Part shown: piece after piece, positions 1-11,129 of the stretch | Layout of the letters: the number at the start of each line of letters is the position of its first letter | How positions within the stretch are numbered: the stretch's first letter is position 1 | NCBI GenBank assembly: GCA_030867875.1 | Contig: JAOWCC010000320.1 | Location: 25,497 to 89,496 of the forward strand | From: Actinernus sp. WN-2022 | Lineage: Eukaryota; Cnidaria; Anthozoa; Actiniaria; Actinernidae | Length of the DNA: 64,000 bases | Reading direction: 5' to 3' | Position numbers and translations under genes: made by a program | Notes under the pieces: model-generated | Seen by the model: the letters and a program-made list of their open reading frames with translations, nothing else | Told to the model about the DNA's origin: nothing | Databases searched by the model: none

Positions 1-133
1 TATCATAATTAATTATATTGGCTAGGGTTCATGGTCTTTCACACTGTTAAAACTATGCTCTATCACAAAAAAGTAGCAGTGTTTAAAAAAAAAAAGGATA
101 TGTACATAAATACATTTGTTTCTCTTTTGTTAG

Positions 134-334
134 AGTTGCACAGCTTCAAGAATCAAGCAAGAAATTACTAAATATATGGCAAACAGAGGAGGAGATGTTG
201 GTACAGAACAGGTCACACAGTTTGTGAAGGTGGTTATGTATAAGCACCTGAGTTGGCTGGTTATACTAGGATGTGTCATAGGATTCCTGATGGGTATTGT
301 ATCCCAAGTAACTGAAGTGGGAAAACTTATATGA
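134..334 (+). CDS. Last coding exon of an unidentified membrane protein (partial)
   Basis: A polypyrimidine-rich acceptor (ttttgttag) ends at 133 and an open frame of 66 codons runs to TGA at 332-334. The peptide begins SCTASRIKQEITKYMANRGG and ends with one hydrophobic segment (LSWLVILGCVIGFLMGIV) followed by SQVTEVGKLI and stop, so it looks like the C terminus of a protein with a terminal membrane anchor. The short polar tail after the helix loosely recalls the end of DUF445-type proteins, but this is only an impression. An AATAAA at about 536 lies just inside a hairpin element and could serve as poly(A) signal. Upstream exons would lie to the left of the window. A chance open frame is possible, but acceptor, frame and hydrophobic C terminus agree. 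Confidence 0.5.
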   Translation, partial: SCTASRIKQEITKYMANRGGDVGTEQVTQFVKVVMYKHLSWLVILGCVIGFLMGIVSQVTEVGKLI

Positions 335-495
335 AGATTGTCTGACAGACATATTCTTAAAAAGAAATCATTTGAAGGACCAAGCATTAAGGATTCAGAA
401 TTGGTACATTTTAACTGCTGAAAAAAATAATGTTTTGTAGACCAGGACTGTCATTAAAGCGGTTAAACTTTCTCAAGACGATTGACAGTGCCCCT

Positions 496-922
496 TTAAA
501 GTGCCTATGAACAATTTATTTTTATTTTAGATATCAATAAATCAAGTGAATAGTAGAATGGTAAAATATACTTTGCTTTGAATGCTGTGCCACTGAGTTA
601 AGGTTTTTATAATATCCAAAATGCTAATTACATGATGTGGTTGTAAATGGGCGTTTCTACTGATATAGGAAAACAAATTTGTAACATCATTTTATTTCAA
701 CCATGGGTTGAAATAATTTGAAAAATTTGTTTAATTGTAACAAAAAAAATTATATATTAATTGATGCCTCCCCTGACGTCATGTAATTAGCATTTTGGAT
801 ATTAAAACCTCCTTAACTCAGTGGCACAGCATTCAAAGCAAGATATATTGTACCATTCTACTATTCACTTGATGTAGAATTGATATCTAAAATAAAATAA
901 ATAAGGTTCATAGGCACTTTAA
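496..922. mobile_element. TTAA-bounded hairpin MITE, copy 1
   Basis: Inverted repeat whose arms (about 190 bp each) start TTAAAGTGCCTATGAAC at 496 and end with the reverse complement at 922. The arms share the stretch with 'aatgctgtgccactgagtt'. TTAA sits at both ends, consistent with a TTAA target duplication. No coding capacity. Confidence 0.85.
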
Positions 923-2386
923 GTTGCTAGACAACTGTGAAAAATAGGCAGTATTTTTGTGCCACATACTACAACTCTGTCTTTAAGTTTTACATCAACA
1001 TCAAGTAGCCAGTGATCATCATAGTTGCTGGTGATAATCACTGGTAGCTGGATTTTAATAACATCCCTGTAGATATGTATTATACGATTAGGCTTGGAAG
1101 ATTTTGCAACAATTTCTTGTGCAGTAAAGTGGACTGAAATAGTATAAAACAGCTTACATATTTTAAATCTGTTGATTATTTGGAATTGTGTATGGGTGAA
1201 TTTGTTCCATACATAGCATTATGTGTCTTTAACTTAGATATAGACTGAGGTTATTAATTGGCTAAACATTAAATTATGGTTGTGTATTTTTACGAGTCTT
1301 TCATATTTTGGCAAGCCTTTAGGTGAGCTAAAATAGAATGACAAGTAAAAATACAGCCATATTAGATGATTGTTTAGCCAACTAATAAGTTGTTCATCAT
1401 ATAAATTCTACCAAGAAACAACATTTTATTTCCAAAATAACCAAAAACATTGGATGCTTGCTCGAGAAATGGGATTTACCATATATGGTGATGGGAAACC
1501 ATTTGACTGTAACTACCCAATATAGAGTCTCCTATTGTGTGCCATCTTGTGCATATTTCATGTGTTCTTGGTAATTATATAATAAGAAATATTATTATCA
1601 ATGCCTATCAGACAAAATAATCCATCCTTGTTTCTAGTAATCATATGCAGGCAACAGGAGATGTATGGCTATCTCATTCATTGCAAAGGTTTTGATTTAA
1701 GTCAATGACTCAGGGCGAAATAGGCTTTTAACATAATTAACTTATACTGACAAATTAAGGCAGTAGAGTTAAGCAAGGGTAAATAATTTATCCCTAGAAT
1801 AGCACTAAATCTATAATAATTTTGTAATCTGTACAGTTTACCCTCGGGTTAGCGATTTAACCCTGGAGTAGTGCTTACTGACTTGTTTCAAACAGCCAGA
1901 CCTTACCAACACAGCCCCTGTATTAAGAGAAACTTAAAAACTCTCTTTTGACTGTTTTGCTTTCTGAGGGGGCCGGTATCTATTGTTACATACCTTCTGG
2001 TTTTTACACTTTCAAGCTTGGAATAGACAGATTTAGCTTGTACATTTGTTGTTCCAATTCAGGTCATGTGACAGGTCTCTGAGGATTAGTGTGTTGTTGC
2101 TGAGATCTACGAATATATGCATTACCTCTTGGGTTAAAGAAAAGAAATACTCAAGGGAAAAGTCTGGTGACTTGAATTGGGACAATGAACAATAGGTCAA
2201 TTTCATATCATACGAACTTTGTTCGTTTGCATTGTAACAAATCCTATTAAGAGAAATCTGACAAAGAATCAAACTCATCAATAAAAGAAAAAAGATTGAT
2301 ACTTTGCTTCCACTGTTTTGAAACTATGTTATGCAAGTTTGGCTCATAATTTGCATTCTGAGAGCCCTTGTTATTGCAGTCACCCT
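923..2386. other. Intergenic / 3' flank of the 2387-8293 gene
   Basis: No supported exon. It holds a minus-strand AATAAA near 1424-1429 that could end the neighbouring minus-strand gene, and an old repeat at about 1755-1895 related to the element at 60690-60812. The rest is plain AT-rich sequence. Confidence 0.5.
1755..1895. repeat. Degenerate small inverted-repeat element (related to 60690-60812)
   Basis: Contains 'aagcaagggtaaat', 'tttgtaatctgtacagttt' and 'gttagcgatttaaccctgg', which recur as reverse complements at 60690-60812. The two copies are the same short family, about 125-140 bp. Confidence 0.6.
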
Positions 2387-5300
2387 TTAACGGTGTCCTG
2401 TTGTATTAATAGAGCAGTACTTGTACTCAGGGCTTTGGTAGTGGAATGTTTTGCCTAAGAGACAAGTTTCGGTGCTGAAGCAGTCATTATCAAACTCTTT
2501 TTCAGTTAGCAGGTAACAAGCAGTGTTTTTATAGGGCCCAATATTTGAAGTAGAATCTGTTATCTCACTTTTATCGGTATTCTTTCTTATGGGCGACATT
2601 GTAGGAAATCTTTGTTGCTTTTGTAGAGCTTCCTCTTTCTGATTCGTAATGGGTGAGCAAACCTCTTTTTCTGTACCCATCCAGAATGAATCACTAGCAA
2701 AGTCCTTTAACCAGTATTCTTCACTGACCTGATCATAACGTATCTGGGTAGGGAAATCTACCTCTCCTGTGTACTGTTCTGAGCCACAAACCAGTGAAGG
2801 CTGTGAATCTTCCACACTGCTCGGCATAAATTCTCTCTTTTTCCTTGTGTCTTTGGAGCTTTTATGGTATTCAGGGATTTCTCTCATTTTATTTGCAGTT
2901 GCTTTAACCCCTGTTTTATCTAGTGCCTGCTTAAATCCTGGTAAATCATTTCCAGCAGTTGAATTGTCACTGTAATCAGTGAAGTCCCAAGTAATTTCGC
3001 TGAGGAAATCCAGCTCTGACATTTGTGAATGACTGTCAAATGGAAGAACATTGTTTTCATTGCATGTGTCTTTGATGTGTGTGCCACCATTTGCAGAGCA
3101 ATACTTTCTCCTCAGAGCCTCGTCAATAGAACAACCCTGAGATTCAACTCCTTCATAAAAACTCATGTCATCAAGCTCACTCTGTGTACAATAGCAATCC
3201 GCTAATGCTAAGTCGTCAAAGCTATCAGTTTGTTGTGCTGACAATGCCATTTTGGATCTCCTGGTGTCAACATTCTAAAAATAGAAATAAATTATGTCAC
3301 ATCCACAGGGACAACAACAACACAAAATTACCTCTGTTTTAAGAAAATGTTAATAATTTATTATGTGTACCTTGCACTTTGAGCTAGCAGTGGGGCTTGG
3401 TGCACATGGAAATAAAATATACTTCGAAAAGCTTTATTCAATCAGTCAATGTAACTGTCTTCAAAAAGGCCTGATGTGCCATTATTTTATATGCTCACAG
3501 AAATATAACTGGCAGTACCAATTAACTAGTTCAATACCTGGTCACCTTCCTGTAGAAGGTTAATGCCTAATTTATTTCCTGAAACTTTCCAAAGTTTGTG
3601 GTTTAGCACCTCTGGTATGACTTCTGTCTCAGCTACCTGCAAAAATTGTATTTCATTTTTACTATATTAGTTTAAAATGCAAAGAACAAACTTGTGTGAA
3701 CATAGCCCTTATTTTTATTATTATTAAAATCGATTCTACGTCAACTAAATAGTTGAGTGGTAAAATATTTCTTGATTTCAGTGTTGCGTCTCAGCTGTAA
3801 AGGTTTGTATTTCGAATATGTTAATGACGACTTCAAACTGGGAATATTGTATTGCTTGTAGAGATAAATGATCTTTTATAAACATCTACCATATGTTATA
3901 TTTCAAGCTTATATATTCAGTGATTTTACCAAATAGTACACACATAAACTTTATTTAATCTCGAATTTTAATAAAGAGTAGCTTTGACAAGCTAATGTCT
4001 AAATCAGAAGTAAATAATTCATTCACAAGGAGATTGAAATAACAGTAAACAGCAGTAAACTAGCATATTCGAAATATAAACCTTTCAACTCATAAATGTA
4101 ACACTAAAATCAAGAAATATTTTATCGTTCAACTATTTAGTTGATGTAGAATCGATTTTAATGATAAAATATTTGGGCTCATATGCACTTTAAGTAAAAA
4201 TACTAAAGCGGAATAATACTAGAAAAATAAGCAAATATTACCTGAAGGATGTTTAGGCACTTCTTTTGAAATTCCTTGTTTTTGCTCTGTGTAATGATGG
4301 AAGTGAGTGCAGTCGTTATATTAGGAACTGCTCGCTTCACCTGTGATTCTCTCTGTTGAATAATCATAGAATTAGCCAGTTCTGAAGTGTACGAGTACAA
4401 TTTCATTACCGACCCATTTTTTTTGAAAAAGTAAAACAAACAAAAAAGCTTGAAGAATATTTTTGTTAAACTACAACCTCTTTTCCGTCAGCTCTCTACG
4501 TTTTAGTTTCTTGCCTTTCTCGTGCAAATTATTGTCAATCTACAACTAGGGCCATCCCAATAAAATGTTTTGTTTCCCATCTCCCGACAGACCCAATTTT
4601 TTGGGAAAGTTTTAAAAAAATACAAAGCTTGACACCGACCCAATATTTTGGAAAAGGTAAAAAAATTATATAAAAAGATTGAAAAACATTATTTTTAACT
4701 ACACCTCTTTTCCGATCTCTCTACGTATTAATTTCTTGCTTTTCTCATGCAAGTGTATTTTGCAGGAATGCAATCACGTGATTGTACTGGAGGACAAAAG
4801 AACAATCGGAGCACGTTTACGTTTACGTTTATTACTGAACAACGCTTTCGCATCGAGTCCAGGACCAAATCAAAATAAAATGTTACTTATTTACAATCTT
4901 TGGTCAACAAAATCCTGATAATAGTAAATATTACAATGATAGTCGAAATATAGAATTACGATATGAATCCAAATAAATGGAATGAATAAAGATAATTAAT
5001 TAAATAAATGTAATAAAATGCAAGAAAATAATAAGTAAAAACCAATGCTAATAAAAAAATAATATAAGTGCAGTACTTAATTATTACGTGGAAAGTTATT
5101 ACAGATGTGAGATTTAGTTGAGCTAGTAAATTTTACATAATTAAGAGATCTTATATTAATGGGGATAGAGTTCCAATCTGTTATGGTCCTAGGGAAGAAG
5201 CTAAATAGGTAGTAATCATGGTGTGCAGTTGCTTGAATGAATGTAGTGTTTGAATGATTTCTGGTTGTACGTGTTGAGTAACAAAAATAGTTAGGAATAG

Positions 5301-8293
5301 GTAATGCAATTAAATTGTGTAAAGCTAAGTAAAGTATGTTTAAACGGTGAGCAAACTATGGTCATTTTTGATGAAGGAGCAATTATAGAATACCCCGCAA
5401 CTTTTGAAGCTCCTACCTAGAGCTTAATTTTCTACCTCCAATCGATTGACGATATTTCTAAAAGAGCGTTTTTAAAGATATCTTGCCCTCCAGCATCCAT
5501 GACATGACATCCATGATCACGAGTTCAATTCATTCCTTAACGAAGTATTATATCATCACGTGACTGTTTCCTGCAAAAGGCCTATTGTCAATCCACAACT
5601 AGTAGAGGAAAAAGTAGTTGAGGAAAACATGAAAACTTTTACGCAAGTCTTCAAGTCGACTTGGTTCCAGATCCCCTAACGTTTTTCTTTTCCTGACCGA
5701 CCATCACGAGAGAGAGGGCGATATAAAAGAGCAGATTTCGTCTACAGCACTGAGTACAGCACGGTTACTGTACGGCATGCCGTGACATCGAAATGGTTTC
5801 CCATTATTTTTATCCTGCTGATCCAATCAATAGGCCCTTTGCAGCTAACAGTCATGTGCTGATATAATATTTCATTAACGAATGAATTGAACTCAAATCC
5901 CCATGGGAAAGGCGTTGCCATGGATGCTGGAGAGCAAGCTATCTTTAAAATCGCTGTTTTAGAAAGATCGACAATCGATTGGAGGTCGAAAATAGCGTTT
6001 TGCTAATAGCACTACTGATCTCGTAAAAGGCCTTTAAATAAATGAAGTCAGATATTTTTTGCTCTCCAGTACAACCAAGTGATGTTTTAGCTGCAAGGGG
6101 CCTATTTACAGTAATACTGTACAGCACGATTACAGTACAGTTACGGTAAGGCTACGGACATGCCGTAGTTTGTCCCACTCATACGAAATCTGCTCTAGTA
6201 GATCGAGGAAATAGTTGAGGAATACATGAAAATTTTACGAGAGTTTTCAAGCCGACTTGGTTCCAGACCGACCCAAAAATACGTTGATAATTTTTTCATC
6301 GTATAAAGGTCAAAGTTGACGCTCTTTTAATTTGACGCATTGCCAGAGCAGTGCATTGTGGTCGTGCACAAGGACACGGAAACAATATGCGTGGTCTTTT
6401 CATTGGCTTTCTTTTCGTTTGGGCGTGAAGGTGTGTATATATTACTGCTTTTATTTTCACGTGAACATGGCCCTTATCCGTACTTACAATCCGTTGTTAT
6501 TGCTACAGCGAGTGTAAAGAAATTGTGATTGCCGTCGTTGGTATTTGCTGCAGCAAAGAGCGGACCTCAAGCGAGCGAGCAAGGCAGCAGTACTAATTTG
6601 TGTAGTGGAGGGAGTCGTTTTTTATGCGCAAATCAAACAAAGTGCATTGTGGTTATGCACAAGGACACAAACGATATGTGCGGTCTTTCTTTCGTTTGGG
6701 CGTGTATATTTTTACTGCTTTTATTTTGATTTATTCGTACTTTAATAGAATCTGTTGTTATTGCCATCCTACAGTGGATGAAGAGCCACCTCGTGGATTA
6801 TGCCACTGATTAAACCGGTATTATTATTATTATTATTACAGCAAATGTAAATAAATTGTGATCGCCTTGGTTTGTATTTTTATCACAATTTTATTAGTCT
6901 CGTGTTTTGATATGAAGTTTACTAACCCACAAAATATATTTTGTAACTTGATGATCATGGCAAAGTATAGTTTTATGTTTGGGGTGGAGATAATGACTAT
7001 TTTCACGTGGAATTTGACTGTTTTTTACAGACAATGTATGGAAAACTGAAAACACGATTGCATGCTTCCCAGCACAGCTACATCCCTCAAATTTCAGAAA
7101 TTCGATTTTACGGATTTTATTTGGCATCGGATTCCATCAATTCCCATACAAACACTGTATTTCGCGCCATGTTTGCACCCCTTTCAAAATGTCGGAACGA
7201 AATACAGTGTTTGTATGGGAATCCGATGCCAAATATTTTCCGTAAAATCGAATTTCTGAATATTTACTGTCTGCAAACTAAGATGTACGGGCAGGTTTAA
7301 AGTACAGGTCACAATTCACAGGTCAGGTCACAGATCAGTCACTCCTTGTTTACCTGTGAACCCTAGCTCTAGGTGAGTGAGAACCCGTCGTTTACCTGTG
7401 AACTCGTCCGATGGTTAGGGTTAGGTTTGTGGTTTGGGTTAGGATTTGTCTTAGAATTAACAACCTGACCTGTGAATTGTGACCTGTACTTTAAACCTGC
7501 CGAAGATGTACTGATCAAAATGTCAGGGATGTAGCTGTGCTGGGAAGCGTGCACTTCAGTTTTCCATACATTTATCTGTTAACAACGACTGAACGAGTCA
7601 AACTCAAAGTACAGACAAATCATTAATCAATTGACAAATGTATGGAAAACTGAAAACACGATTGCACGCTTCCCAGCACAGCTACATGTCTCAAATTTTG
7701 ATCAGTAAATCAGACAGGGAATATTTCAGAAATTTTATTTGGCATCGGATTCCATACGAACACTGTATCTTCGCGCTATGTTTGCACCCCTTTCAAAATG
7801 TTGGAGTTAATCGCGAACTGGTCTATTGTTTCTCAACACATTACTCATAGTCAGACAAGCTTACAGTTAAGTTACTGTGTAGATAAAGTTATTAAGCTTG
7901 CACGATTAAATATATGAAGTGATTCGGTTATTGCTTAAAAACGCTGGTTTTTCAGTTTGATCACCCACGCCCACGGCCCAACAGGCCAGCTATTATTTTT
8001 TTGGTTTGGCCTTCCACTCTAATTCTCTAGTAACTATGGACCAGGTTAGGCTACCCCAATAAAATGTTTCGTTTATCGTTATCATCGCCCTCTGGGTCGT
8101 GATGGACTTGCAATCATTTCCAAGGCCAGGAAGAATAAAATCACATGGCCGCCAATGCAGCACACCTGCAAATGAGTAGTACAAGTCAACAAGATACAGA
8201 AAGCAAATAGCTTACCTTTTCTTTCCAAACTGTAGTCTTAGCAGCATTTCCAGTAACAATTTGGTTGGAAGTTGTAGTCGTCAAGTTAGCCAT
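2387..8293 (-). CDS. Unidentified four-exon gene, 391-residue acidic protein
   Basis: Joined exons, read leftward: 8293-8216 (start ATG; MANLTTTTSNQ...), 4352-4242, 3636-3538 and 3274-2387 (stop TAA at 2387-2389). All junctions are GT-AG in phase 0 and the exon lengths (78, 111, 99, 888) are multiples of three. Exons 2 and 3 give basic, helix-prone sequence (QKKCLNILQ joined to VAETEVIPEVLNHKLWKVSG). The last exon encodes 295 residues rich in D, E, S and aromatic residues, with short hydrophobic-acidic patches (SELDFLSEITWDFTDY, SEEYWLKDFASDSFW), typical of a disordered protein offering short binding motifs. I do not recognise the family. The promoter has E2F, CCAAT and CRE-like sites, suggesting cell-cycle or germline expression; that is inference. 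Exon 1 is the least certain. Another upstream start for exon 2 is possible, because the frame stays open above its acceptor. Confidence 0.6.
3672..4193. mobile_element. TTAA-bounded hairpin MITE, copy 2, filling an intron
   Basis: Inverted arms are clear from about 3708-3840 and 4060-4180 (shared 'atcgattctacgtcaact' and 'tatttcttgatttcagtgtt' or their complements). The right end is the reverse complement of TTAAAGTGCATATGAGCCC, close to copies 1 and 4; the left end is decayed. The element occupies 522 of the 605 bases of the intron between exons 2 and 3 of the minus-strand gene. Confidence 0.75.
4405..4755. repeat. Imperfect direct repeat of about 110 bp, two copies
   Basis: The block at 4405-4525 ('accgacccattt' ... 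'ctcttttccgtcagctctct' ... 'ttgcctttctcgtgcaa') recurs at 4633-4755 with substitutions and small gaps. It is non-coding and lies in intron 1 of the minus-strand gene. Confidence 0.6.
4812..5303 (-). mobile_element. 3' end of a CR1/L2-like LINE
   Basis: On the minus strand an open frame from about 5303 to a stop at 5077-5079 reads ...YYLFSFFPRTITDWNSIP..., the hallmark end of the ORF2 protein of CR1/L2/Jockey-type LINEs (FFPRTI-x-x-WN-x-[IL]P). It is followed by an AT-rich 3' UTR and a short tandem tail of aacgta units at about 4812-4830, as expected for LINEs that end in microsatellite-like repeats. Heavily 5' truncated. Confidence 0.75.
5430..5995. mobile_element. Foldback element with arms of about 160 bp
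   Basis: 5431-5590 ('tacctccaatcgattgacga' ... 'gagttcaattcattcctta' ... 'tcacgtgactgtt') is the imperfect reverse complement of about 5826-5995. The region between contains a repeat of the segment near 6230 ('tcgacttggttccagac'). No open frame. Confidence 0.7.
6340..6740. repeat. Direct repeats of about 100 bp spaced 289 bp
   Basis: 'agtgcattgtggt(c/t)(g/a)tgcacaaggacac' followed by a similar 'tatgcgtggtctttt' block occurs at about 6348 and 6637. The overlapping open frames here are short and inconsistent between copies. An old non-autonomous repeat is the best explanation. Confidence 0.5.
7020..7860. mobile_element. Composite inverted repeat with a nested TTAA hairpin
   Basis: The segment 'gtatggaaaactgaaaacac' plus 'cttcccagcacagctacat' occurs forward at about 7035, inverted at about 7533-7570, and forward again at about 7638-7690. 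A second palindrome is centred near 7195 ('aaatacagtgtttgtatggg' and its complement). A separate TTAA-bounded element is inserted at 7297-7494. Confidence 0.65.
7297..7494. mobile_element. TTAA-bounded MITE, 198 bp, nested
   Basis: Ends are TTAAAGTACAGGTCACAATT at 7297 and its reverse complement ending at 7494, with TTAA at both termini. The middle has ttagggttagg-like sequence that resembles telomere repeat only by chance. Confidence 0.75.
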
Positions 8294-8550
8294 CGAGGGT
8301 TCATATTTCAAATTAAAAGTCTTTCTAGAAACTGAACGGTTGTCTGTTGTCGTATTGACTATAGCTAGAACAACGAGAACAGGTCACTGTCACTGGCTCT
8401 CTAAAAATATTTAGCGGGAAAACTTTATGTACGCGCGCGCGTGCTATCGGAGCAGCGTTTGGCGGGAAACCATAAGGACCAATCAGGCTACTCCTGATCC
8501 TGGACGTCACGCGGACGCCAACGCGGGCGCGCTTCCAGCCGATATTAGTA
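8294..8550 (-). promoter_or_regulatory. CpG-rich promoter with E2F, CCAAT and CRE-like sites
   Basis: Just upstream of the ATG at 8293 (minus-strand gene). Seen: TTTGGCGGGAAA at 8458-8469, matching the E2F/DP consensus; a second E2F-like TTAGCGGGAAAA at 8411-8422; CCAATCA at 8479-8485; GACGTCAC at 8503-8510; dense CpG, including a gcgcgcgcgc run. E2F plus CCAAT is the usual arrangement in promoters of replication, repair and mitotic genes. Confidence 0.6.
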
Positions 8551-8663
8551 ATGCACCAGTCAGTGGTACCCCCCCTTCCCCCCCCCCTGCCCGCTGGGTG
8601 GGAGGGGGGGGGGGGGGGTATGCCCGATACCCCTCCCCTGGGGGAAACCACTGACTGGTGCAT
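8551..8663. mobile_element. 113-bp hairpin element with G/C homopolymers
   Basis: Perfect 17-bp terminal inverted repeats ATGCACCAGTCAGTGGT (8551-8567) and its complement (8647-8663) enclose long C runs and a run of about 16 G. No coding capacity. Confidence 0.75.
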
Positions 8664-9396
8664 AACAGCTTATGAGATGCATATTTCATTGATGGCTTTT
8701 CTATTCCCAATTTTATTTGGGAAATAGAAGAGAGAAGTGGAATATCCAGGCGTGAGGTCAAGATGGGGGATATTGGCCAAGTTAATTTTTTGCGTGTTTA
8801 TGGACCTCGACGAACATAAAACCGCAAAAAATGGACGAGGCCAATATTCCCCTTCGCTCGCGGACTCGCTCGTTCGCGATAATCTCTATATATTGTATCG
8901 GTGGGCGAAAATGAATAAAATCCCACTTTGACGCACGCTCCAGGAACCCATTGCGCGGTAAACTGACGATTTCACTTGAAGTTCAACTTCGTGGCGTTCA
9001 AAACAGTTTGTTTTCCGACATCAAAAATGCTTTTTTATGGATGAAAACTAACCTGTACTTTACTTCAGATGCACTAAGTTTCAATGACAACTTTATGAAC
9101 CCGAACGCATTACCTAGAAGACTAGAGAGACAAAAATGTGCGTATTTATTTAAATCACTCGAGTGGCGATATTATTATAAAAGCACACTGTCACTGTACA
9201 ACTTGTCAAAAAGTGCTGTAGAAGAATACGAACAAATTTGTAAATATTAATCAGTAAATACTCACAATTTATAAGCCAATGCTGAATTTCTTAGCCCATA
9301 CAATAAAAAACCTGCTTTCTTTGATGAATTTACTCGTTTCCGTAATAATTTTATTTCTTTGTATATTATATATATTTAAAAGCTATACTAACGAAC
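8664..9396. other. Intergenic sequence without a recognised gene
   Basis: Contains a 99-codon plus-strand open frame at 8951-9250 starting MRGKLTISLEVQLRG. I find no splice support, promoter or family resemblance for it and treat it as unsupported. The rest is AT-rich. Confidence 0.35.
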
Positions 9397-10334
9397 ATTC
9401 AAAAACTCATGAATAATTAATGAGCATTTTGTCCAATCAGATGAAGCAAATCAGTCACGTGCATGCTCCTTTATACCTGATAAAATCTCATCATTCTAAA
9501 AGGCCCGCGGAGGGATTTGAATTCTGTCCCAGAGGGAAACGGGGTTAATGATTGAGACAATGGAATTTCTATTGATGTTTCAGCTTTCTCACTGAATTGC
9601 TAATTAGGATGAACGTTTGATATAAAGAATATTAATGAACATGAAATTTTATATAAAGTTTCATCCTAATTAAGAATTCACTGATAAAGACCCAAAGATA
9701 GCAAAAAGTACACGGAACATAAGGTACCTAGATAATAAATTTTGCACTAAATTTACTAATATCAGCAGACTACCGAGATACACAGATAATATTTTTAAAA
9801 TGAAGTTATCCAACTACCATTACTTGTTTACCGAGCCACTATTTAGTTCCAATTATTAAACCAAACTCAAAGCCGTAAAATTATAAAAACGTGCATTAAA
9901 CTTACATATTTTCTGCCGGAGTCAAAAATTTAGAGTCTCCCGTCATGTCAGTCACATCGCTTTCTAAGTCTTGAACTTTATCGAGGTAAACCACGACACC
10001 AAATCCTTCAAGTGCAGATTCTTCTTGGATTGCGAAACGCCGCTTCAAACATCATAGTATGGTAATTTCTTCATGTCATTCCCACGAGATGTTCGTAATT
10101 GCAGGCGGTGATTACTCGAATATTTTGCATGGCGTTGTGAATACAAAGGTTCAATGGTTCATTAAGTAACCATTCCCTTGAGATGTGCGTCTTTCTTTCA
10201 TTGCATTCTTAAAGCGTTTTTGAAGCCGTTTAAAACACTCACAGCACGTGTTTTATCAAGTCTAAAAATTCTCGGGCTTCGCCCTCGAATTTTTAAACTT
10301 GATAAAACACTGCTGTTCGTGTTTTAAACAGTAC
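9397..10334. mobile_element. Non-autonomous element, long copy
   Basis: Starts ATTCAAAAACTCATGAATAA and ends with the block 'gatgtgcgtctttctttcat' to 'gtgttttaaacagtac'. The same start and end blocks occur at 19716-20180, which shows this is one dispersed family. The 3' part contains a strong hairpin at about 10247-10307 (gttttatcaagt ... acttgataaaac). Confidence 0.75.
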
Positions 10335-10410
10335 TTAATACTAGCAATTTCAGAGCAGATGAGACTAAAATAAGAAAAAAATAATTTGTCTGTTATAAAA
10401 ATGCTTTCTC

Positions 10411-10611
10411 TTAAGCGTAGTCCACACGAGCAAGTTTTCCTTGACAAGTTTTCCCATGACAAGTTATATTTGCTCGTGTAGACGACGAAAAATGACAAGT
10501 TTTGCCTTGACAAGTCTCCTTGTTGAAAAACTGGCGTGCCAGTTATTGAACAAGGCAACTTGTCAAGGAAAACTTGCCAAGGAAAACTTGCTCGTGTGGA
10601 CTACGCATTAA
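10411..10611. mobile_element. MITE with GCGTAGTCCACACGAGCAAG termini, copy 1
   Basis: The left terminus at 10415 and its complement ending at 10606 form 20-bp inverted repeats with TTAA close to both ends. The interior has repeated 'cttgacaagtttt'. A decayed second copy is at about 32970-33145. Confidence 0.8.
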
Positions 10612-11129
10612 TGGAGCGCTTAAAAGATTCAAGAGACTGCTCATTGCGAATATGGCTTTTTCCAGTTGCTCAGTTTACGGAGGAGGCGTCACCTTTCACC
10701 ACTAGTTTTGACACTTTCACCACTTTTGCTTTGACTACTTTCCGGCAAGTAGTTACTGAATCATTTTCACTTTGGCCACTTTCGTTGTAATTAACCCGCA
10801 CTTTCGCTTTTGGGTTCTCCATCTGTGTTCTATTGTATCTATTGTTTTGTATTGTGTTAATTCTATTGTATTTTGATAGCAATTCATGTGTTGCCTACAT
10901 GAAGGGACCATCCACTTTTTCCTTGACCACGTTTGCTTTAACCACTACTTTAAAGTTTACGATCGATAACTCCCAGTTGGCTTGGATACGCGCGACCGGG
11001 ATCCGCCGGTCATTTTGACAGACTAGTACTATACTAGTTTATTATCTCATGGGCTCCTGACGTTACAAATAATCCATCAATCGAATGTGAGTAATAGGTC
11101 ACGTGCAGCCCAGTATTTTGCCATGTAGG
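10612..11129. other. Intergenic sequence without a recognised gene
   Basis: Contains pyrimidine-rich repeated short motifs (ttgacactttcaccac, ttgactacttt, ttgaccacgttt) but no supported gene or clear element boundary. Confidence 0.3.

Noticed and set aside
7410..7450. ttagggttagg, telomere-like
   Set aside because: Only two partial units inside a small TTAA element; no array.
7993..8184. Minus-strand 63-codon frame beginning after a possible acceptor
   Set aside because: It would need phase 1, but exon 1 of the gene ends in phase 0, and in phase 0 it stops after 27 codons without a good donor. Joining exon 1 to the exon at 4352 keeps the frame.
8427..8663. Overlapping open frames of 75-112 codons on both strands
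   Set aside because: Driven by homopolymer G/C runs and the hairpin element; the region is better explained as promoter plus MITE.
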